A stretch of DNA of 6,957 bases. Origin: Hyphomicrobium sp. (GTDB lineage: Bacteria > Pseudomonadota > Alphaproteobacteria > Rhizobiales > Hyphomicrobiaceae). Positions 1 through 4,055 of this stretch are shown here, in pieces (the stretch's first letter is position 1; each line of letters begins with the position of its first letter). The DNA lies in assembly GCA_030609245.1 (NCBI GenBank), contig JAUWCP010000121.1:1-6957 (forward strand), written 5' to 3'. The notes under the pieces are model-generated. The model searched no databases, was not told where the DNA came from, and was given only the letters and a program-made list of their open reading frames with translations. A program made the translations under genes and the position numbers.

Positions 1-73
1 CATGGTCCGGCACCTCAAGGAGGAGCTCAATCGCTGGGAGGCCAAATATCATAAAGCGCGCGCCGACGTGTGA
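1..73 (+). CDS. 3' end of an unidentified gene (or a 23-codon small ORF), partial at left edge
   Basis: An open frame runs from the window edge, with an ATG at 2-4, to a TGA at 71-73. It encodes a short, charged, probably helical segment containing RHLKEELNRWEAKY. The same 23 codons recur at 2503-2574 with 17 of 23 residues identical, no indels and the same stop position. The 15 nucleotide differences (54/69 identical) fall most often in third codon positions (3, 5 and 7 in positions 1, 2 and 3). The spacer after the stop is not conserved in the same way. That pattern suggests this frame is, or was, translated. I do not recognise the family. Homology reaches the first base of the window, so this is probably the C-terminus of a longer protein starting upstream. 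No good Shine-Dalgarno can be judged because the upstream sequence is missing. Confidence 0.45.
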   Translation, partial: MVRHLKEELNRWEAKYHKARADV

Positions 74-114
74 GGTCGGTGCGTCGTTGGGTTTGGGGAT
101 GTGAGGTTGTTTCA

Positions 115-143
115 GTCGCGCAGGCGTGGATGGCGCGCGCGAC
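115..143 (+). terminator. Possible GC-rich stem-loop after the 1-73 reading frame
   Basis: GTCGCGC (115-121) and GCGCGAC (137-143) form a perfect 7-bp inverted repeat around a 15-base loop, 41 bases after the TGA at 71-73. No T-tract follows, so this is at best a weak or factor-assisted terminator. In such GC-rich DNA it could occur by chance. Confidence 0.2.
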
Positions 144-145
144 CC

Positions 146-300
146 CTAGAGCAAGATCGTTCTTGATGGAATCGCTTAAGCCTTCGCCCGGGAGATCTCC
201 AACAGATAAGTGAATCTTACTCTAAATCAAAAGCGTAGAGACTGATTCACGTTTCACTTGGACGCACCAAGCGTCTCCAAGTGAAACGATCAGGCTCTAG
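146..300. repeat. Palindromic, MITE-like intergenic repeat, copy 1
   Basis: This 155-bp element starts CTAGAGC and ends GCTCTAG. Its outer 16 bases form an imperfect terminal inverted repeat (CTAGAGCaaGATCGTT against CTAGAGCctGATCGTT, 14/16). Inside are two more palindromes. GTTTCACTTGGA (251-262) pairs with TCCAAGTGAAAC (276-287), a perfect 12-bp hairpin. GTGAATC (210-216) pairs with GATTCAC (244-250), with a nested CTCTA/TAGAG pair at 220-224 and 236-240. A second copy lies at 2671-2823. It is identical over the first 28 bases and over the last 25 bases of the element, 53 bp in the middle differ at only 2 positions, and a 36-base segment (174-209) is unrelated. It sits between the end of the 1-73 frame and the end of the convergent minus-strand gene, so transcripts from both sides could terminate in it. 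No protein is encoded. Confidence 0.85.
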
Positions 301-310
301 TCCGGCAGCC

Positions 311-338
311 TAGCCTCTCCTAGCCTCTCCTAGCCTCT
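311..338. repeat. Decamer tandem repeat (TAGCCTCTCC, about 2.8 copies)
   Basis: Two full copies (311-320 and 321-330) and an 8-base third copy (331-338) stand in tandem. The array overlaps the end of the minus-strand gene: its TAG stop (330-332 read in reverse) and last two codons lie in the repeat. A change in copy number would leave this stop in place, because the gene enters from the 338 side. Confidence 0.75.
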
Positions 339-893
339 GGGCTTTGCCTCTCTGTCGAGGACTGCCGAAATCAACCCTGCTCGCCAATCGGGCTGAGGAA
401 GCTTCGCGGAAGCCACCTCGATCTCCTCTCTGATACGGCTGTAGAAGTCGATTCCTTCAATAAGGCAGTCGAGGTGCATGGACGTCAGCCGAAGTCGTTC
501 CGCGAGGATGGCGGCAATCGAGCGATAGAGCCGGCCAGCGAAACTTGGATCTGACTGAACAAGCTTGTCGATCGTTGCTTCGTCGATGACTCGCAGACGT
601 GTCGGACCGTCCGCTACGACCCTGGCGCTTGTGGGCGCACCGCCCACGAATGACATCTCGCCGAAGAATTCGCCCGCCTCCAGCACCGCCAGCAACGCCG
701 TCTGAGCCCGTTCTTGGCGCTCAACGCGAACTGAGCCTTCTTCAATGAAAAAGATGGCCCGCAACGGTACGTTCTGGTCGAGCACGACCTCCTCGCGGGC
801 AAATGATTTTAATGGCGCTGTCTCAAGAACCGCGTTTTCCTCGGCGAGCTCAAGGAAGGGGAGAAATCGCGTCGCTTCCATTGTTGCCACCAT
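330..893 (-). CDS. Stand-alone cyclic-nucleotide-binding-fold (CRP/FNR-like) protein without HTH
   Basis: The predicted product has 187 residues if it starts at the ATG at 893, which has GGAG six bases upstream. A GTG at 944 would add 17 residues but has no visible ribosome-binding site. Residues about 9-115 match the cNMP-binding beta-barrel: VVLDQNVPLRAIFFIEEGSV (residues 36-55), then the phosphate-binding-cassette region FGEMSFVGGAPTSARVVA (77-94). A helical tail of about 70 residues follows. There is no recognisable winged helix-turn-helix, so it is unlikely to bind DNA as CRP does and may act as a small sensor or partner protein. The Arg that usually follows the Pro of the cassette, which contacts the cyclic phosphate, is Thr88 here, so ordinary cAMP/cGMP binding is doubtful. 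The gene is divergent from the alpha-oxoamine synthase, which may be its functional partner. The family call is firm; the ligand and role are unknown. Confidence 0.82.
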   Translation of the reverse strand: MVATMEATRFLPFLELAEENAVLETAPLKSFAREEVVLDQNVPLRAIFFIEEGSVRVERQERAQTALLAVLEAGEFFGEMSFVGGAPTSARVVADGPTRLRVIDEATIDKLVQSDPSFAGRLYRSIAAILAERLRLTSMHLDCLIEGIDFYSRIREEIEVASAKLPQPDWRAGLISAVLDREAKPRG

Positions 894-1077
894 CGCGTGC
901 TCCACAGTTAACGGCCATCCTCTGCGCACGAGCGATTTGATCACGTCATGTTCAGTAAGGCAAGATTCAAGGCCAGATTGGTGCTACCCTCGTTATGGCT
1001 TCGGCAAGCCAAGCAAGTGAGTGGTTTGAAGGCAAGCGGCCAGGCAATGGGTCGAGTGCTAAAGTGGTAGGTACGAA
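894..1077. promoter_or_regulatory. Divergent intergenic region shared by the CNB-fold gene and the alpha-oxoamine synthase
   Basis: About 184 bases (133 if the GTG at 944 is used) separate the two divergent starts, so both promoters should lie here. I cannot assign convincing -35/-10 boxes. One small hairpin is visible: TGGCTT (996-1001), loop CGGC, AAGCCA (1006-1011), which would be in the leader of the plus-strand gene. GGTAGG, ending seven bases before the ATG at 1078, is a plausible weak ribosome-binding site. The promoter role is inferred from gene orientation only. Confidence 0.4.
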
Positions 1078-2472
1078 ATGACAGGCAAAGACGAAGGTCC
1101 CCGCAAGGACAAGGGCGTCTGGTTTGACGCGGTTGAAAGGACCCCGGCAGGGCTCAAGGGGGCCGCACGCTCAATCGCCAGGACGCTGGGTGCAGGAACG
1201 CCCGCTCCGCCGGAGTACGCACCGGCGATTCCTTTCTCCGATTTGGTCGTCTTCCAATCTATAAGCAAGCAGCGCGAACTCGCGAACATGTTCGGGCTGA
1301 GCAATCCATTCTATCACGTCCACGAGGGGCGGCTCGGTGCTACGACGGTGATCGAGGGGCGGAAGCTCATCAACTTCGCCTCCTACGACTACCTCGGGCT
1401 CAACCAGGAGCCGGCAGTCGCCTCAGCTGCGAAGGCCGCAATCGAAGAGATGGGAACCTCGGTCTCCGCCAGTCGCGTCGTTGCGGGCGAGCGCCTCCTG
1501 CACCAGAAGCTCGAGAAGGCGCTTGCCGACTTCTACGAGTCCGAAGACTGCATTGCCTATGTCAGCGGCCATGCGACCAATGTCTCGACGATCGCCGCGC
1601 TGATGAATCCCGATGACCTCATCGTGCACGACTCCCTGATGCACAACAGCGGGATCATGGGCGCCAAGCTGTCGCGCGCGACCACCCTCCCCTTTCGCCA
1701 CAATAATCTCGAGGACTTGGAGAAGGTCCTCAAGGAGAACCGCAGCAAGCACAAGAACGCCCTGATCCTCACCGAAGGCCTCTACTCGATGGACGGCGAT
1801 TTCCCGGACCTGCCGCGCCTCATTGAGATCAAGAAGCGCTTCGGCTGCTGGCTGATGGTCGATGAGGCGCACTCGCTTGGCGTGCTCGGCAAGACGGGGC
1901 GCGGTGTCGCCGAGCATTACGGCGTCGACCCGCGCCAGGTGGATCTCTGGATGGGCACGCTCAGCAAGACGCTCGGCAGCTGCGGCGGTTATATCTGCGG
2001 CCACAAGGATTTGATCGAGATCCTCAAGTACCATTCGCCTGGCTTCGTCTACTCGGTCGGCCTGCCCCCGCCCGGCACTGCCGCTGCCCTCGCTGCGCTG
2101 GAGGTGCTCAAGGCCGAGCCCGACAGGGTTCAACGGCTGCGGGAAAACGGCCATTTCTTTCTGGAGGAAGCCAAGAAGGCCGGTCTCGACACCATGACCA
2201 GTGCCGGCTACTCGGTGGTGCCGATCATGATCGGCTGTTCCATCCGGTCGGTACGGCTGACCGAGAGGCTGCTCGCGCGCGGCATCAATGCGCTGCCGAT
2301 CATCCACCCGGCGGTGCCGATGAAGGCCGCGCGTGTGCGGTTCTTCATCACCTCCAAGCATACCCAGGAGCAGATCCGCAGCACTGTAGAGATCGTTGCC
2401 GCGGAGCTTTCGGGGATCGCCAAGAGGCAGTCGCTGGTCGAGCGGGCGACGCTTGCAGTCGTCGGGCGCTAA
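1078..2472 (+). CDS. PLP-dependent alpha-oxoamine synthase (serine palmitoyltransferase / AONS-like)
   Basis: This 464-residue fold-type I PLP enzyme should condense an amino acid with an acyl thioester, with loss of CO2, in the cytosol. The family core begins near residue 75 (NPFYHVHEGRLGATTVIEG, then FASYDYLGLN at 100-109). Aligned by eye with Sphingomonas serine palmitoyltransferase, the catalytic set is complete: His189 (LMHNS) stacks on PLP, Asp262 and His265 lie in VDEAHSLG, Lys297 in GTLSKTLGS is the Schiff-base lysine, and Arg421 in RFFITSKHT is the likely carboxylate-binding residue. About 70 residues precede the core, more than in plain AONS or KBL (about 395 residues). The NPF..HEG..GATT stretch resembles alpha-oxoamine synthases found in polyketide or acyl-carrier-protein contexts. 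Serine palmitoyltransferase, AONS (bioF), KBL and PKS-linked enzymes cannot be told apart safely here. No bio genes, acyl carrier protein or sphingolipid genes lie in the window, so I give no symbol. The family call is very secure, the substrate is not. Confidence 0.93.
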   Translation: MTGKDEGPRKDKGVWFDAVERTPAGLKGAARSIARTLGAGTPAPPEYAPAIPFSDLVVFQSISKQRELANMFGLSNPFYHVHEGRLGATTVIEGRKLINFASYDYLGLNQEPAVASAAKAAIEEMGTSVSASRVVAGERLLHQKLEKALADFYESEDCIAYVSGHATNVSTIAALMNPDDLIVHDSLMHNSGIMGAKLSRATTLPFRHNNLEDLEKVLKENRSKHKNALILTEGLYSMDGDFPDLPRLIEIKKRFGCWLMVDEAHSLGVLGKTGRGVAEHYGVDPRQVDLWMGTLSKTLGSCGGYICGHKDLIEILKYHSPGFVYSVGLPPPGTAAALAALEVLKAEPDRVQRLRENGHFFLEEAKKAGLDTMTSAGYSVVPIMIGCSIRSVRLTERLLARGINALPIIHPAVPMKAARVRFFITSKHTQEQIRSTVEIVAAELSGIAKRQSLVERATLAVVGR

Positions 2473-2502
2473 AACGGGGCTTGCCGCAAGAGCACCAAGC
2501 GC

Positions 2503-2574
2503 ATGGTCAGGCACCTCAGGGAAGAGCTGACCCGTTGGGAGACCAAATATACGAAGGCGCGCGCAGGCGCGTGA
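2503..2574 (+). CDS. Possible 23-codon small ORF or detached C-terminal tail, second copy of the 1-73 frame
   Basis: ATG at 2503 to TGA at 2572-2574 encodes a charged peptide containing RHLREELTRWETKY. It is a diverged copy of the frame at 1-73 (17/23 residues identical, same length, same stop, differences richest in third codon positions). It lies 30 bases after the TAA of the alpha-oxoamine synthase and in the same frame, so only that TAA separates it from the upstream protein. No Shine-Dalgarno precedes the ATG, so independent translation would be weak unless it is coupled. It may be a free small protein, the remains of the 3' end of a gene whose body was replaced, or the former C-terminus of a fusion. 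I do not recognise the family. Confidence 0.35.
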   Translation: MVRHLREELTRWETKYTKARAGA

Positions 2575-2670
2575 ACGTGGCGACGTCAGCGTTTGGAACA
2601 TCATCGATTTGAGATGGCCACGCACGCCGTCGTGCTGCGTCGCGTGCCACCGCCTCAGACAGGCGATATC

Positions 2671-2823
2671 CTAGAGCAAGATCGTTCTTGATGGAATCAC
2701 TCACCAAGCCCAGAAGGTTCCCGGCAAGAACGTGAATCTTGCTCTAAATCAAAAGTGTAGAGACTGATTCACGTTTCACTTGGAACGACTCAAGTGCTTC
2801 CAAGTGAAACGATCAGGCTCTAG
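2671..2823. repeat. Palindromic, MITE-like intergenic repeat, copy 2
   Basis: This is a 153-bp direct copy of the element at 146-300. It has the same CTAGAGC...GCTCTAG ends, the same GTGAATC/GATTCAC pair (2732-2738 with 2766-2772) and the long hairpin. Here the hairpin is 13 bp perfect: GTTTCACTTGGAA (2773-2785) with TTCCAAGTGAAAC (2798-2810) around a 12-base loop. The hairpin loop and the 33-base segment 2699-2731 differ from copy 1 while the stems are kept, which suggests that structure is conserved. It lies between the alpha-oxoamine synthase (with its tail peptide) and the TonB-family gene, ending 36 bases before the latter's ATG. It could insulate the two by terminating upstream transcripts. 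Confidence 0.85.
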
Positions 2824-2859
2824 TCGGCGGCGGGATGACGATCAGGGCGAGCACGCGAT

Positions 2860-3684
2860 ATGAGCGCCGATAAGATTGTGCTGACAGCAGACAGCACGCA
2901 TGGACGTGCTGAGCATTTGGCAGCGACCAAGATTAGGCGGCAACCGATTTTCTTGATCGGGTTATTTGCCGCCGCAGCTGTCCATGCAGCGCTCATTCTT
3001 GGATTGATCGGAGCTCCGTCGCGTTACATAGGCGATCCTGAGGGAAGCTCGAGGGTCATCAATGTCGAATTGATCGACGAAGCCGAATTCCTGAACAGGG
3101 CACCATCCACAAGTCGTCCCGACAATCCTCCATCAGCCGCCGCCACTGTTGCGCCGCGCGCGCAACCCGAAGCGCCGCGCCCCTCTGAGCCCGATCTCCC
3201 GCAGAAATCGGCCGAACAACCACCGCTCGAAATAAAAAGGCCAAAGGCGCCTTCGCCGCAAGACACGTCGGAAAAGCGTAAAGTCACCGAGATTGATCCA
3301 AACTACGAACTCAAGCCGCCAGCACCACTCGACCTTCGAGTGCCGTTCTACGCGACAACGAGCGGGGCGCAAGGCAGCTCGTCTGGAGCTACGCGGCCTC
3401 CCGGCATCACGCGATCGGGAGAAAATGACAAATTCGGGCGCGACGTAATACGAAGCTTGAGAAAAATGATGCCTCCACCGCGTGGCATCAAGGGGCGGGT
3501 CACCATCAGAATATTCCTGGATGGGCAAGGCAACATTGCCAAGGCGGAACTTGTTCAGAGCGGGGGGAACCGCGAATTGGATCAAAGCGTTCTATTCTCG
3601 GCGCAACAGGCGACATTCCCATACCCACCCAAGGGCGCGACGGTGGCGGATCGAACGTTTCGCGTCACGTACATCTATAGGTGA
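2860..3684 (+). CDS. TonB-family energy-transducer protein (TonB C-terminal domain)
   Basis: The 274-residue product has the TonB layout. A short cytoplasmic N-terminus is followed by one membrane anchor (about residues 29-51, PIFLIGLFAAAAVHAALILG). The periplasmic linker is rich in Pro and charged residues (about 80-158), and a C-terminal TonB/TolA-like domain covers about 200-274 (GIKGRVTIRIFLDGQGNIAK; LDQSV; FPYPPKGATVADRTFRVTY). His42 in the anchor may correspond to the functional histidine of the TonB SxxxH motif, although a Ser four residues before it is absent. The protein should span the periplasm and pass inner-membrane energy to an outer-membrane receptor, or act in a TolA-like role. 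No exbB, exbD, tolQR or receptor gene is adjacent. AGGGCGAG about 10 bases before the ATG is a loose ribosome-binding site. The family is clear, but TonB versus TolA function and the substrate are open. Confidence 0.85.
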   Translation: MSADKIVLTADSTHGRAEHLAATKIRRQPIFLIGLFAAAAVHAALILGLIGAPSRYIGDPEGSSRVINVELIDEAEFLNRAPSTSRPDNPPSAAATVAPRAQPEAPRPSEPDLPQKSAEQPPLEIKRPKAPSPQDTSEKRKVTEIDPNYELKPPAPLDLRVPFYATTSGAQGSSSGATRPPGITRSGENDKFGRDVIRSLRKMMPPPRGIKGRVTIRIFLDGQGNIAKAELVQSGGNRELDQSVLFSAQQATFPYPPKGATVADRTFRVTYIYR

Positions 3685-4055
3685 GATGGACGTTTGATCT
3701 AGGTTCTAGCTGCGTCCCACTCGCATTTCCCGCTCACGCGGTCACTGCGGACGAACCGTTGCCGGGTGCACAAGGGTTGTTGGGGTCATATTCTGATCTC
3801 CTCGGCAAGAGTTTAGGAATAACCCCATTCGCCCAATCAACATGGATCCGTTTCTGGGTAGCGGGGCTTAGATGTCCTATCCCACGATAGCAATACCGAT
3901 TTTTTTATAGAAACCGTCGCAATCCTGTCATTGGCATTGGACGTCCGCTTTGGGTCCAAGGTTCGACTTCATGATTTCCCTCACGCTGGCCCCCGCCAAT
4001 AAATGATACGCTGCCCCAGCTTGAGCCCTGGGCCGACGCACGCCATATTCGCCCC
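3685..4055. other. 371-base stretch without a convincing gene, upstream of uvrB
   Basis: I find no RNA gene or supported protein gene here. It should contain the uvrB promoter, but I see no clear -35/-10 pair. No exact alphaproteobacterial SOS box (GTTC-N7-GTTC) is present; the nearest is GTTC-N7-GTCC at 3703-3717, one mismatch and about 340 bases before uvrB. A short inverted repeat, TTGGAC (3937-3942) with GTCCAA (3954-3959), lies about 100 bases before the uvrB ATG and may be chance. The minus strand has a 57-codon open stretch (3734-3904), treated under findings. Confidence 0.5.
3877..3906 (+). terminator. Weak candidate terminator downstream of the TonB-family gene
   Basis: CTATC (3877-3881) and GATAG (3886-3890) form a 5-bp stem with a 4-base loop, and a run of seven T lies at 3900-3906. 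Nine bases separate the stem from the T-run and the stem is short, so this is a poor match to a classical intrinsic terminator. It is recorded because the T-run is the only one of that length in the window and lies between two same-strand genes. Confidence 0.22.

Noticed and set aside
745..1020. 91-residue plus-strand open frame
   Set aside because: It is antisense to the start of the CNB-fold gene, with no family resemblance and no ribosome-binding site.
1423..2625. 400-residue open frame on the minus strand
   Set aside because: It is antisense to the alpha-oxoamine synthase, whose catalytic motifs are intact. The translation is rich in Arg, Leu and His as expected from the complement of a GC-rich gene, with no recognisable domain.
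146..2823. CRISPR-like repeated sequence
   Set aside because: There are only two copies 2.5 kb apart with genes between them. There is no regular spacer array and no cas gene.
3703..3717. SOS-box-like GTTC-N7-GTCC
   Set aside because: It has one mismatch to the alphaproteobacterial LexA site GTTC-N7-GTTC and lies about 340 bases before uvrB. Such near matches are expected by chance.
3747..3794. Minus-strand mini-ORF of 15 codons preceded by GAGGAG
   Set aside because: The Shine-Dalgarno is good, but the frame ends after 15 codons with no recognisable peptide, and nothing else supports a leader peptide here.
3681..3890. 69-residue GTG-start frame overlapping the TonB-family stop by four bases
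   Set aside because: The overlap looks like translational coupling, but the start lacks a Shine-Dalgarno and the product has no recognisable domain or consistent composition. I treat it as chance.
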